Origin: an uncultured Clostridia bacterium
Lineage (GTDB): Bacteria > Bacillota > Clostridia > Oscillospirales > Oscillospiraceae
DNA: 64,000 nucleotides
Reading direction: 5' to 3'
NCBI GenBank assembly: GCA_945482615.1
Contig: CALYRG010000001.1
Location: forward strand, 45,563 to 109,562
This document shows, piece after piece, positions 8,186-17,040 of this stretch; the stretch's first letter is position 1, and every line of letters starts with the position of its first letter. The translations under genes were made by a program, and so were the position numbers. The notes beneath the pieces are model-generated. The model did not search any database. It saw only the letters and a program-made list of their open reading frames with translations, and was not told where the DNA came from.

Positions 8186-10333
8186 ATGGAACATACAGAT
8201 ACCTTTCCCTCCCAATGCTACGCCAACCGGGAGCTATCCTGGCTGCAATTTAACGAGCGCGTTCTGGAGGAGGCGGCGGACTGCGCCAATCCTCTGATGG
8301 AGCGGCTGAATTTTGTATCCATTTTTCAGAGCAATCTGGATGAGTTTTATATGGTTCGGGTGGGTATGCTCATGGACACCCTGGACATGGGCATTACCGA
8401 CGACAAGCTGGGCATGACCAGCGCCCAGCAGCTGAGCGCCGTGCTGGAGCGTACCCGGGAGCTGCTGTCTCAGCGGGACCGGCTGTTTAAGAGCCTGATG
8501 CAGGAGCTTACCATGAGCGGTGTGGAGCTTTGCCGGTTTGCCTCCCTGTCTGACAAAACCCAAGCCGTGCTGGAAAAATACTTCCGCTCCAATGTACTGC
8601 CGCTGCTGTCCCCCCAAATCGTGGGCCGCAAGCAGCCCTTCCCCTTCCTGCGCAACAAATCCATCTATGCCATTGCCTCCCTGAAGAGCAAGGACGGCAC
8701 CGTGAGTATGGGCATCGTCCCCTGCGAGGATGGGGTGCTTCCACGGCTGGTGAGTGTACCCGGGGAGGGGCGGCGGTTTGTGCTGATGGAGGAGCTGATT
8801 CTGGGCTTCCTTCCCAAGGTTTTCGCCCGGTGCAAGGTTGAGGAATCGGTTCTGGTGCGGCTGGTGCGCAGTGCAGACATTGAGGTGGACGATTCCGCAG
8901 CGGATGCCGACGACCTGCTGCCGGAGGAATACCGCAAACGGATGGAAAAGCTCATTCGCCGCCGGAAGAAGCTGAGCCCCGTCAAACTGGAATACAAGGG
9001 CCGTATGTCCGATCCCCTCCGTTCCAACCTGAGTAAGCTCTTGGGCCTGAGCAAAAAGCACATGTTTGCAGGCTCTGTGCCTCTGGATCTGTCCCTGATT
9101 TCCCTGCTGCGGGATCAGCTCCGGGAGGACACCACCCTGTTCTATCCCCGGCGGGTGCCTCAGGACAGCCCCGCCGTTTCCCTGCGGCAGTCCGTCACCG
9201 AGCAGATTCGCCGCGCAGATATTCTCCTCGCCTACCCCTACGAAAGCATCCGCCCGCTGCTGCGGCTGCTGCGGGAGGCGGGCCGGGATCCGGAGGTGGT
9301 TTCCATCCGGATCAGCCTCTATCGGGTGGCCCGGAACAGCAAGATCATCGAGGCCCTGGTGGATGCCGCCGAGAACGGCAAGGATGTTACCGCCGTGGTG
9401 GAGCTGAAGGCCCGGTTTGACGAGGAAAACAACATCGGCTGGTCCCGGGTGCTGGAGGACGCAGGCTGCCGTGTGATCTACGGTCTGGAGGGCATGAAGG
9501 TTCACGCCAAGCTGCTGCTGATTACCCGGATGCACAACGGTCAGGTCGAGTACATCACCCACGTGGGCACCGGCAACTACAACGAGGACACGGTGCGGCT
9601 GTACACCGACCTTTCCCTGCTCACCGCCCGGCCGGATATCGGCGCGGAGGTGGCGGAGGTTCTTACTGGGCTGTCCATGGGTCAGCTGGTGGAGCACACC
9701 GAGCAGCTCCTGGTCTCGCCTCTGGGCCTGCGGCCTATGGTGCTGAACAGGATCGACGGTGAGATCCTTCAAGCCCGCAGCGGAGCCGAAGCATACCTGG
9801 GTTTTAAGCTCAACGGTCTGACGGACAAGGTTATCATTGACAAGCTCATTGAAGCCTCCCGGGCGGGGGTACACATCGATCTTCTGGTGCGGGGCATCTG
9901 CTGCCTGGTGGGCGGTGTCCCCGGTTACACCGACAATATCCGGGTGTGCAGCATCGTGGGCCGCTACCTGGAGCACAGCCGCATTTACATCTTCGGCACC
10001 CAGCAGCGGCGGCAGGTCTATATTTCCTCTGCCGACTTCATGACCCGCAACACCACCCGCCGGGTGGAGGTTGCAGCTCCCATACTGGACGAGGCGCTCA
10101 GGAAGCGGGTGGAGGGCATGTTCTTTGACCAGCTCCGGGACACCGCCAAGCTCCGGCTTCAGCAGCCGGACGGCACCTACCGGAGCATCCGCCAGAACAG
10201 TCCCGGACTGTTCAATTCTCAGGAGGCCTTCGCCGGGCGTGCCAGTGCCAGCGCCCCCCGGGAGGAAGATCCCGGGAAAGCGCCCTCCGGCGGTGTGATT
10301 GCATGGCTGAAAAAACTGTTTTCCAAGGGATAA
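8186..10333 (+). CDS. ppk: Polyphosphate kinase 1
   Basis: 715 residues, the normal PPK1 length. The N-terminal domain starts 'YANRELSWLQFNERVLEEA' and 'FVSIFQSNLDEFYMVRVG'. The active-site region 'GMKVHAKLLLITR' contains the His that is phosphorylated (about residue 440), followed by 'HVGTGNYNEDTVRLYTD', and the second phospholipase-D-like half includes 'GICCLVGGVPGYTDNI' and 'SADFMTRNTTRRVEV'. The enzyme reversibly moves the gamma phosphate of ATP onto inorganic polyphosphate. The start at 8186 is preferred over a GTG at 8177 because GGAGG sits 10 nt upstream. It is followed after 37 nt by a phosphofructokinase gene, which may be co-transcribed. Confidence 0.95.
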   Translation: MEHTDTFPSQCYANRELSWLQFNERVLEEAADCANPLMERLNFVSIFQSNLDEFYMVRVGMLMDTLDMGITDDKLGMTSAQQLSAVLERTRELLSQRDRLFKSLMQELTMSGVELCRFASLSDKTQAVLEKYFRSNVLPLLSPQIVGRKQPFPFLRNKSIYAIASLKSKDGTVSMGIVPCEDGVLPRLVSVPGEGRRFVLMEELILGFLPKVFARCKVEESVLVRLVRSADIEVDDSAADADDLLPEEYRKRMEKLIRRRKKLSPVKLEYKGRMSDPLRSNLSKLLGLSKKHMFAGSVPLDLSLISLLRDQLREDTTLFYPRRVPQDSPAVSLRQSVTEQIRRADILLAYPYESIRPLLRLLREAGRDPEVVSIRISLYRVARNSKIIEALVDAAENGKDVTAVVELKARFDEENNIGWSRVLEDAGCRVIYGLEGMKVHAKLLLITRMHNGQVEYITHVGTGNYNEDTVRLYTDLSLLTARPDIGAEVAEVLTGLSMGQLVEHTEQLLVSPLGLRPMVLNRIDGEILQARSGAEAYLGFKLNGLTDKVIIDKLIEASRAGVHIDLLVRGICCLVGGVPGYTDNIRVCSIVGRYLEHSRIYIFGTQQRRQVYISSADFMTRNTTRRVEVAAPILDEALRKRVEGMFFDQLRDTAKLRLQQPDGTYRSIRQNSPGLFNSQEAFAGRASASAPREEDPGKAPSGGVIAWLKKLFSKG

Positions 10334-10370
10334 AGCAGAAAACCGATTAATATAGAAGGGAGATTTCATT

Positions 10371-11450
10371 ATGACACGAGTTGGATTGCTGACCAGCGGC
10401 GGAGACTGCCAGGCGCTGAACGCCACATTGCGGGGTGTTGCCAAGGGCCTGTACAACCTCTACGGCGACGAGGTGGAGCTGTTTGGCTTCATTGACGGCT
10501 ACAAGGGCCTGATGTATGAGGATTACCGGAAGATGTCCCCGGTGGACTTCACCGGTCTTCTCACCCGGGGCGGAACCATCCTGGGCTCCAGCCGCCAGCC
10601 CTTCAAGCTTATGCGGGAGCCTGACCCCAACGGTCTTGACAAGGTGGAGGCCATGAAGTACACCTACCGCCGGATGCGGCTGGACTGCCTGGTGGTTCTG
10701 GGCGGCAATGGCAGCCAGAAAACCGCAAACCTGCTGTCCCAGGAAGGACTCAATGTCATCGGTCTGCCAAAGACCATTGACAATGACCTGTGGGGCACGG
10801 ACAATACCTTTGGCTTCCAGAGCGCCGTGGATATCGCCACCGATGTCATCGACTGCATCCACACCACCGCCTCCTCCCACAACCGGATCTTCATTGTGGA
10901 GATCATGGGCCATAAGACCGGCTGGCTGACCCTGAACGCCGGTATCGCCGGCGGCGCGGATATCATTCTGATCCCGGAGATTCCCTACAATATCGACTCC
11001 ATCATTTCCAAGATCAAGCAGCGTGCCGCCCATGGCAACGGCTTTACCATCATCGCTGTGGCCGAGGGTGCCGTCTCTCAGGAGGTGGCTGCCATGGACA
11101 AGAAGGAGCGGAAAAAGCACCTTGCCAAGCGCAAGGATCCCTCCGTCTCCTACGAAATCGCCCGGCTGATCACCGAAGCCACCGGCCGGGAGGTTCGGGT
11201 CACCGTGCCCGGCCACATGCAGCGCGGCGGCACGCCCTGCCCCTATGACCGTGTCCTGTCCTCCCGGCTGGGCGCCACCGCCGCCCAGATGATCCAGCGG
11301 GGCGAGTTCGGCGTGATGGTCGCCATCAAGAACCGGGTCGTCACCTCCGTGCCTCTGGAGGAGGTGGCGGGCAAGCTCAAGCTGGTGGACCCTGCCTCCG
11401 ATGTCATCGGCGAAGCGAGGCTGCTGGGCATCAGCTTCGGCGACGACTGA
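10371..11450 (+). CDS. pfkA: 6-phosphofructokinase
   Basis: 359 residues. Motifs in order: 'LTSGGDCQALNATLRG' (phosphate binding), 'TRGGTILGSSR', 'VVLGGNGSQKTA' (111-115, normally GGDGS), 'GLPKTIDNDLWGTDNTFGF' with the catalytic TIDND at 135-139, 'VEIMGHKTGWL' and 'VTVPGHMQRGG'. It phosphorylates fructose 6-phosphate to the 1,6-bisphosphate in glycolysis. The donor is not certain: the Gly of GGxGS, typical of ATP users, is kept, but the Lys before TIDND is the residue found in PPi-dependent and group III enzymes where E. coli has Gly. The Asp of GGDGS is Asn here. AAGGGAG lies 9 nt before the ATG. It follows ppk, which is a suggestive pairing of phosphate-energy genes. Confidence 0.92.
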   Translation: MTRVGLLTSGGDCQALNATLRGVAKGLYNLYGDEVELFGFIDGYKGLMYEDYRKMSPVDFTGLLTRGGTILGSSRQPFKLMREPDPNGLDKVEAMKYTYRRMRLDCLVVLGGNGSQKTANLLSQEGLNVIGLPKTIDNDLWGTDNTFGFQSAVDIATDVIDCIHTTASSHNRIFIVEIMGHKTGWLTLNAGIAGGADIILIPEIPYNIDSIISKIKQRAAHGNGFTIIAVAEGAVSQEVAAMDKKERKKHLAKRKDPSVSYEIARLITEATGREVRVTVPGHMQRGGTPCPYDRVLSSRLGATAAQMIQRGEFGVMVAIKNRVVTSVPLEEVAGKLKLVDPASDVIGEARLLGISFGDD

Positions 11451-11475
11451 TCCAAACCTCTCCTGTACATAATTT

Positions 11476-11518
11476 GGCCGCACGGCAGACATTGCATCTG
11501 CCGTGCGGCCGATATTTT
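11476..11518. terminator. Strong bidirectional terminator hairpin
   Basis: A 14-bp perfect stem (GGCCGCACGGCAGA with TCTGCCGTGCGGCC) and 7-nt loop between the ends of the convergent pfk and GH3 genes, with GATATTTTA following on the plus strand. Confidence 0.75.
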
Positions 11519-11524
11519 ACTGAT

Positions 11525-13801
11525 TTAGGCGTTTGCGAACTGGTTGAGGGTGGCGATGAGGCCGTCCAGATCGATGGCGCCGCCGGAGAAGGAGGCCAGG
11601 GACTTGATGGGCATGCCGTACATCATGGCTTCCATCATCTCCGCGCCGCTTCCCAGAGGGTTGGGCTCGTCGGAGGGCTGGTCGGCGCCAAAGGCCTTGC
11701 CCATCTCGGCAACCATCTTGCCGGCCACGGCGGCGGTGCGGCTGTCCTTCAGCAGCTCACCCAGGGTGGTGGCGCCGGTGATGATCAGGGGCAGCTTCTT
11801 GGCGGTGGTGAAGGAGACCTCAGCGGTCAGCTTGATGTCGTTGCTGGCATGGCCCACCAGAACCTCGTAGGTGCCGGAGGGGGCGTACCAATCGCCCAGG
11901 CCCTCGTGATAGAAGGACAGAGCGCGAGCATCGATGACCATGGAGGCGGTCTTGGTTTCGCCGGGCTGCAGGCTCAGCTTCTCAAAGCCCTTCAGCTCCT
12001 TGATGCAGCGGCCGGGCGTGCCGTTCTTGTCGGCAACATACAGCTGCACCACTTCCTTGCCGGCCACCTTGCCGGTGTTGGTCACATCCACGCTGACGGT
12101 GACGGTGGTGTCATCGCTCATGGAGGGAGCGGACAGGCGGAGGTTGCTGTATTCAAAGGTGGTGTAGCTCAGGCCGTGGCCGAAGGCCCAGCGCACAGGC
12201 AGCTTCTTGGCCTCGTAGTAGCGGTAGCCCACGTAGATGCCCTCGGCATAGTCCACGTTGAAGCCGTCGCCGGGGAAGTTCAGGTAGCTGGGGTTGTCCT
12301 CCAGGCGGTAGGGGAAGGACTCGGCCAGACGACCGCTGGGGTTGGCCTCGCCGTAGAGCAGGCGGTCGGTGGCCTCGCCCACGCCCTGGCCGCCCAGGTA
12401 CATTTCCAGAACGGCAGCAACGCTGTCGGCCCAGGGGGCTTCCACGGGAGAGCCGTTGTGCAGCACCACCACGGTGTTGGGCTGAACCTTGGCCACTTCC
12501 TCAATGACCCGGTTCTGGCACACAGGCATGGCCATGCTCTTGCGGTCGTAGCCCTCGGACTCGATGACATCGGGCAGACCCGCAAAGATGACGGCCACAT
12601 CGGCTTCCTGGGCAGCCTTCACGGCGGCAGCCAGCTCGGCTTCATCCAGCACATCGCCATCGAAGGGGAAGCCCTTGGTGTAGGTCACGTTCCGGCCCTT
12701 GGCCTGGGCGCTCTCCAAAGCGGAGGTCACCTTGCTGCAGTTGATGTGGCTGGAACCGCCGCCCTGGAACCGGGGCTTGGCAGCATACTCACCGATGTAG
12801 GCAATTTTCTTGCCGGCAGACAGGGGCAGGATGCCGTTGTTCTCCAGCAGGACGCCGCACTCGGTGGCGCAGTCGATGGCCTTGGCATGATCGGCATCCC
12901 GGTCAAACCTGGCCTCGGGGTGGCGGTGGTCAATGTAGGAGAAGGACACCCGCAGGATGTTCTCAACCGCCTTGTCCAGTTCCTTTTCGTCCAGTGTGCC
13001 GTTCTTCACAGCCTCCACGATCTTGCGGTCGTTGACGCCGCCGGAGGCGGGCATCTCCAGATCCAGACCGGCCTGAATGCCCTTGACCCGGTCGGCAACA
13101 GCGCCCCAGTCGGTCATGACATAGCCCTGGAAGCCCCACTCGTCCCGGAGGATGTCGGTGAGCAGCTTCTTGTTCTCGGAGGCGTAGACGCCGTTGATCT
13201 TGTTGTAGGAGCACATCAGAGTCTTGGGCTGGGCCTCCTTCACGGCCATCTCAAAGCCGGTGAGGTAGATTTCCCGGAAGGCGCGCTCGGACAGGTTGGA
13301 GGAGCAGCTCATGCGGTTAAATTCCTGGTTGTTGGCGGCGTAGTGCTTCATGGAGGTGCCCACGTCCCAGCTCTGGACGCCCTTGATCTCGGCAATGGCC
13401 ATCCGGCCGGTGAGGTAGGGATCCTCAGAGAAGTACTCAAAGTTACGGCCGCACAGGGGGGAGCGCTTGATGTTGGCGGCAGGTCCCAGCAGGATGCTGA
13501 CGTTCTCCGCCTGGCACTCCTCGCCCAGGGTCTTGCCCATGCTCTCCAGCATCTTCTCGTCCCAGCTGGATGCGGTGGCACAGGCAGCGGGGAAGCAGAC
13601 AGCAACGATGCTCTCATTGAGGCCCAGGTGGTCACCCTCGGAGTCCTGCTTGCGCAGGCCGTGAGGGCCGTCGGACACCATCACATTGGGGATGCCCAGA
13701 CGCTCCACACTCTTGAGGAACCAGAAGTCCTTGCCGGAGCACATACCGGCCTTCTCCTCCAGTGTCATCTGAGCCACGATTTCTTTGATGTTGCGGTTCA
13801 T
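11525..13801 (-). CDS. GH3 family beta-glycosidase (beta-glucosidase/xylosidase type)
   Basis: 758 residues, no signal peptide, so cytoplasmic. The N-terminal barrel begins 'QMTLEEKAGMCSGKDFW' and 'VSDGPHGLRKQ', with 'KHYAANNQE' and the nucleophile Asp in 'GYVMTDWGAV' (about residue 231). The second alpha/beta sandwich domain and a fibronectin-III-like domain ('VTVDVTNTGKVAGKEVVQLYV' region) follow. A C-terminal tail of about 90 residues after the Fn3 part is found in some clostridial members. GH3 enzymes remove glucose or xylose from the non-reducing ends of beta-linked oligosaccharides. It lies 24 nt downstream of a GPH symporter and will be co-transcribed with it, so it most likely hydrolyses what that symporter imports. 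Confidence 0.92.
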   Translation of the reverse strand: MNRNIKEIVAQMTLEEKAGMCSGKDFWFLKSVERLGIPNVMVSDGPHGLRKQDSEGDHLGLNESIVAVCFPAACATASSWDEKMLESMGKTLGEECQAENVSILLGPAANIKRSPLCGRNFEYFSEDPYLTGRMAIAEIKGVQSWDVGTSMKHYAANNQEFNRMSCSSNLSERAFREIYLTGFEMAVKEAQPKTLMCSYNKINGVYASENKKLLTDILRDEWGFQGYVMTDWGAVADRVKGIQAGLDLEMPASGGVNDRKIVEAVKNGTLDEKELDKAVENILRVSFSYIDHRHPEARFDRDADHAKAIDCATECGVLLENNGILPLSAGKKIAYIGEYAAKPRFQGGGSSHINCSKVTSALESAQAKGRNVTYTKGFPFDGDVLDEAELAAAVKAAQEADVAVIFAGLPDVIESEGYDRKSMAMPVCQNRVIEEVAKVQPNTVVVLHNGSPVEAPWADSVAAVLEMYLGGQGVGEATDRLLYGEANPSGRLAESFPYRLEDNPSYLNFPGDGFNVDYAEGIYVGYRYYEAKKLPVRWAFGHGLSYTTFEYSNLRLSAPSMSDDTTVTVSVDVTNTGKVAGKEVVQLYVADKNGTPGRCIKELKGFEKLSLQPGETKTASMVIDARALSFYHEGLGDWYAPSGTYEVLVGHASNDIKLTAEVSFTTAKKLPLIITGATTLGELLKDSRTAAVAGKMVAEMGKAFGADQPSDEPNPLGSGAEMMEAMMYGMPIKSLASFSGGAIDLDGLIATLNQFANA

Positions 13802-13825
13802 ACAATACCTCCTGCTTATTTCAAA

Positions 13826-15202
13826 TTAATACTTGTTGATCATCTGCGCCTCGGCCTCTTCCCGGCTCATTTCGCCGTTGTTGACCTTGGCCATCAGCTG
13901 TACGTCATGGTCGTTGAGCTTGTAGAAGTGCAGGATCACCAGAGCAATGATGGTGCCGGCCAGAGGCAGAAGCTTGCTGCAGTTCCACATCTTCTGGGCA
14001 AAGTCGGCAGCCTGGACAGCACCCTCGCCCTCCACAAAGCCGATCAGGCCCAGCACCATAGCCCCAAAGGCGGTGACCAGAGCGGACTGCAGCTTGGCGA
14101 AGAAGGTCTGTGCGGCGAAGGTGATGCCGGGCAGGGAGTTGCCGGTCTTATACTGGCCGTACTCACAGCAGTCTGGGGTGAACATGAAGCCCAGCACGGT
14201 GGTGAAGCCGGCAGGGATGCAGGCCAGAACGCAGCCCAGCAGATACACAGGCAGATTCTGATAGCCCATGATCCAGGTGACGGCGATCAACACTGCGGAA
14301 GCAGCGGTGGCAAAGTAGTACACCTTGAACTTGTCCACCTTCCGGCAGATCAGGGGGACGAACATGCCCAGCAGGATGGAGGGAAGCAATCCCAGAATGC
14401 CGGTGATGGACTGGATGGCCTCATTGCCCACGCAGTAGCGGGCGATGTACAGGCCCCACACGGAGCCCACGTTGGCAGTACCGATAATGAGGAAGGCCAC
14501 GTAGTACAGCAGCAGATACTTGTTGTGCACCAGGTAGTTCATCATGTCCTTGATGCCCACGTCCTGATTCTGACCGGCCTCGGGGGCGCAGCGCTCCTTG
14601 GCGGTGAAGCAGATGGGAAGCATGGTGATGGCGCCCACGATGGACAGCACCAGAACGGTGGAGGTCCAGCCGCCCAGCATGGAGCGGAAGGTAGGGATGA
14701 TGACCATAACGATCAGCACGGCGATCATGGCGCAGACGCGGCCGATGGCGTTCATGGAGGTACGCTCACTCTGCACATCGGTGATGGTGGTGACGATACC
14801 GAAGATGGGCACATCACACAGGGTATAGGAGGTGTCCCACAGCATGTAGGCGATGACGGCCCAGGTAACCTTCACCCAGGGCGCGGCGCCGTTGGGGATA
14901 GCGAACATCAGAACGGTGGCAACCGGAATGCCCACCAGGGAGATGCGCAGCCAGGGCAGGAACTTGCCCTTTTTGAACTGGATCTTGTCCATCAGACCGC
15001 CGAACAGAGGGTCGTTGACAGCGTCCCACACCTTCACGATCAGGGCGATGACCGCAACTGCCGCCACGGAGATGCCCACGTCGGTGAAGTAGGTGTTCAT
15101 GTACATGTAAATGAGCATGTAGAAGATGTTCTGGCCCAGGAAGTACAGGCCGTAGCTGGCCTTCTCCTTCCCGGTGACCATGCCGGTTTTCTGCTTTTGC
15201 AT
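13826..15202 (-). CDS. GPH family sugar:cation symporter (MFS)
   Basis: 458 residues with about 12 membrane segments. 'VWDAVNDPLFGGLMDKIQFKKGKFLPWLR' and 'DTSYTLCDVPIFGIVTTITD' are the family's signature loops. It is the first gene of the operon with the GH3 beta-glycosidase and is divergent from an AraC regulator. Import of a beta-linked oligosaccharide is therefore the likely role. It shares family but not close sequence with the symporter at 2.5-3.9 kb. Confidence 0.9.
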   Translation of the reverse strand: MQKQKTGMVTGKEKASYGLYFLGQNIFYMLIYMYMNTYFTDVGISVAAVAVIALIVKVWDAVNDPLFGGLMDKIQFKKGKFLPWLRISLVGIPVATVLMFAIPNGAAPWVKVTWAVIAYMLWDTSYTLCDVPIFGIVTTITDVQSERTSMNAIGRVCAMIAVLIVMVIIPTFRSMLGGWTSTVLVLSIVGAITMLPICFTAKERCAPEAGQNQDVGIKDMMNYLVHNKYLLLYYVAFLIIGTANVGSVWGLYIARYCVGNEAIQSITGILGLLPSILLGMFVPLICRKVDKFKVYYFATAASAVLIAVTWIMGYQNLPVYLLGCVLACIPAGFTTVLGFMFTPDCCEYGQYKTGNSLPGITFAAQTFFAKLQSALVTAFGAMVLGLIGFVEGEGAVQAADFAQKMWNCSKLLPLAGTIIALVILHFYKLNDHDVQLMAKVNNGEMSREEAEAQMINKY

Positions 15203-15245
15203 TCTTGATTTGCCTCCTGAAATGATTGTTTTTTGATAGGCACTA

Positions 15246-15274
15246 TTGACATTATAAAAAAGAAAGTTTACAAT
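15246..15274 (+). promoter_or_regulatory. Consensus promoter of the second AraC gene
   Basis: TTGACA and TACAAT with an exact 17-nt spacer, about 75 nt before the regulator start. A TATAAT on the opposite strand lies inside the spacer (15256-15251), so the divergent symporter promoter probably overlaps this one. Confidence 0.75.
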
Positions 15275-15349
15275 TTATATATGATTTTCCAGAAAAATAT
15301 CTTTCTTTTCAGTGGCCTATCCCACAAAAAACAGTGTAAGGATTTGTGC

Positions 15350-16147
15350 ATGATGACAGCTTCCACTTCTTCCCAGGCCCAGGACCGGCAGATCACCGCT
15401 TACGCGGACCAGGTGCTGCGCCGCTACTACGATAATTACAACGGCAAGACCAAGGCATCCCTCCGGGACACCAACCGCCGGGCGGGGGAGAAAGCCATGA
15501 TGGAGCCCATTGTCCGGGGAGATCTGGCGGCGGTTCGCGCCATGCAGGAACGGATGCTTCACTTCTCCCTGGATCGGGATGTGGGGCAGATGAGCTACAA
15601 CAGCCTCCAGCAGCTGCGCTATACCGTTGTCAGCTGCATCACGCTCTTCTGCCGGGCAGCTCTGGACGGCGGACTCCCGGAGCGGATTTCCTACGGTCTC
15701 AGTGACAGTCTGATCCAGACCGTGGATGAGCTGGATGATGCCGCCGTAGGGCCTTTTCTGTGCGCAGCCATGCTGATCTTCACTGAGGCAGTACGGCAGA
15801 ATCGATTTGCAGGCGGACACCCCACCCTGCGGCAGTGCCATGAGTATATCGCCGCCCACCTGGACGAGCCGATCCGCCTGTCTCAGCTGGCGGAGGCCTG
15901 CGGCAGGAACCCCCGATATCTTTCCGACCTTTTTGAAAAGGAGCTGGGCATCCGCCCCGCCGCCTATATCCGCAAATGCAAGCTGGAGGCAAGCCGCCAG
16001 GAGCTGCAATACACCCGGGAGAGCATTGCCACCATTGCCGACTACTACGCCTTCCCCAGTGCCAGCGCCTACTGCGCCCAGTTTAGGCAGGCCTACGGCA
16101 TCACCCCCCAGCAATACAGAAAGCAGCCATTTACTTTCAAACGGTAA
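15350..16147 (+). CDS. AraC family transcriptional regulator
   Basis: 266 residues from the chosen start; TAAGGA lies 7 nt upstream, while the open frame extends back to 15233 across the promoter. The C-terminal double helix-turn-helix reads 'CHEYIAAHLDEPIRLSQLAEACGRNPRYLSDLFEKELGIRPAAYIRKCKLEASRQEL' and 'SIATIADYYAFPSASAYCAQFRQAYGITPQQYR'. The N-terminal 165 residues are a sensing domain I cannot name. It is divergent from the GPH/GH3 operon and should control it. A small redox-type gene follows after 11 nt and may be co-transcribed. Confidence 0.87.
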   Translation: MMTASTSSQAQDRQITAYADQVLRRYYDNYNGKTKASLRDTNRRAGEKAMMEPIVRGDLAAVRAMQERMLHFSLDRDVGQMSYNSLQQLRYTVVSCITLFCRAALDGGLPERISYGLSDSLIQTVDELDDAAVGPFLCAAMLIFTEAVRQNRFAGGHPTLRQCHEYIAAHLDEPIRLSQLAEACGRNPRYLSDLFEKELGIRPAAYIRKCKLEASRQELQYTRESIATIADYYAFPSASAYCAQFRQAYGITPQQYRKQPFTFKR

Positions 16148-16158
16148 GGAGTATTTCT

Positions 16159-16620
16159 ATGACAGATCACGCAACGAAAGCCGCACAGCTGTTCCTGTCC
16201 GGCTGTAACTGTTCCCAGGCCGTGGTGGTGGCCTTCTGCGATGAAACCGGACTGGAGGAGGACTTTGCCAAAAGGCTCTCCTCCTCCTTTGGCGGCGGCA
16301 TGGGCCGGATGCGGGAGGTCTGCGGCGCAGTCAGCGGTATGCTGATGGTGCTGGGCCTGCTGTACGGCTATACCGACCCCGGGGAGGGGGACTGTGTCAA
16401 GCGGGAGCATTACAAGGCAGTGCAGTCTCTGGCCGCACAGTTCCGGGAAGAAACCGGCTCCATCATTTGCCGGGAGATTCTGAAGAATCCTCCCGCCGAT
16501 CCCAATCCCACCCCCCGGACTGCGGCGTTCTACCAAAAACGCCCCTGCACCCGAATGGTGATGACCGCCGCCCGGATTCTGGATGCCTATATTGCGGAGC
16601 ATCCCCGGGAAAATCAATAA
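16159..16620 (+). CDS. C_GCAxxG_C_C family protein (putative redox protein)
   Basis: 153 residues. It carries the spaced cysteines that name the family: 'FLSGCNCSQAVVVAF', 'EVCGAVSGMLMVLGLLYG', a Cys in 'EGDCVKREHY' and another in 'SIICREIL'. The first motif has GCNC where GCAxx is usual. Family members are thought to bind a metal or redox cofactor through these cysteines, but their role is not established. AAGGAG lies 8 nt before the ATG, and the gene sits 11 nt after the AraC gene. Confidence 0.85.
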   Translation: MTDHATKAAQLFLSGCNCSQAVVVAFCDETGLEEDFAKRLSSSFGGGMGRMREVCGAVSGMLMVLGLLYGYTDPGEGDCVKREHYKAVQSLAAQFREETGSIICREILKNPPADPNPTPRTAAFYQKRPCTRMVMTAARILDAYIAEHPRENQ

Positions 16621-16665
16621 TGTGCTTATCGGCGTAAGTCAGCAATATGGTGCTTTCGCCAATCC

Positions 16666-16713
16666 CTTGGCTCCACCTTTGGGGGAGCTGTCAGCTTCGC
16701 TGACTGAGGGGGT
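16666..16713. repeat. REP-like double-hairpin repeat
   Basis: CTTGGCTCCACCTTTGGGGG-type stem followed by GTCAGC-TTC-GCTGAC and GAGGGGG. Elements of this form ('GGCTCC...GGGGGAGCTGTCAGC...GCTGAC') are known to me as dispersed intergenic repeats in gut Clostridia. Only one copy is in this window. Confidence 0.55.
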
Positions 16714-16786
16714 ATCCTCTAAACTTTCAACTTTCAATCTTCAACTACTCACCTGAGTCAATCCGATACGCATTCATAAAAACAGA

Positions 16787-16825
16787 CCGGCCACGAAACG
16801 AGTTGTCTCCGGCGACTCGCCGGTT
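16787..16825. repeat. Direct repeat copy 1 with CCGGCGA/TCGCCGG palindrome
   Basis: About 39 nt that recur at 16892-16931 with only a few mismatches. Each copy contains the odd palindrome CCGGCGA-C-TCGCCGG. Located in the 420-nt gap between the C_GCAxxG_C_C and CapA-like genes, which has no coding sequence that I can support. Confidence 0.65.
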
Positions 16826-16891
16826 TTCGCCGCCCAACCTTTTTGTGCTGCTTCGTTACCAAGCCGACCACCCAGGAGTCCCGGTTGACAC

Positions 16892-16931
16892 ACCGGCCTC
16901 GTAACGAATTGTCCCCGGCGACTCGCCGGTT
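16892..16931. repeat. Direct repeat copy 2 with CCGGCGA/TCGCCGG palindrome
   Basis: Second copy of the repeat at 16787, 105 nt further on and just upstream of the CapA-like gene's promoter. Confidence 0.65.
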
Positions 16932-16956
16932 AACAGATTGTTTTCATACTTTCCTC

Positions 16957-16985
16957 TTGTTTTGCGGCGGAAAATAGAGTATAAT
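16957..16985 (+). promoter_or_regulatory. Promoter of the CapA-like gene
   Basis: TTGTTT and TATAAT with 17-nt spacing, about 55 nt before the start codon. Confidence 0.6.
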
Positions 16986-17040
16986 GTTCGTCGTCAACGA
17001 GAAATGATGCATCAATCCTGCTGCGAAAGGAGGCGGAGCC

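Noticed and set aside
8234-10456. A minus-strand open frame of 740 codons opposite ppk
   Set aside because: Antisense shadow of a complete PPK1; no family motifs of its own.
11474-15208. A plus-strand open frame of 1244 codons across the GH3/GPH genes
   Set aside because: It is antisense to two clear genes, has His/Gly/Gln-rich low-complexity composition and no ribosome binding site. Long antisense frames arise from the third-position GC bias of the real genes.
16621-17040. CRISPR-like array
   Set aside because: Only two repeat copies 105 nt apart, with a palindrome that fits an intergenic repeat; no cas genes.
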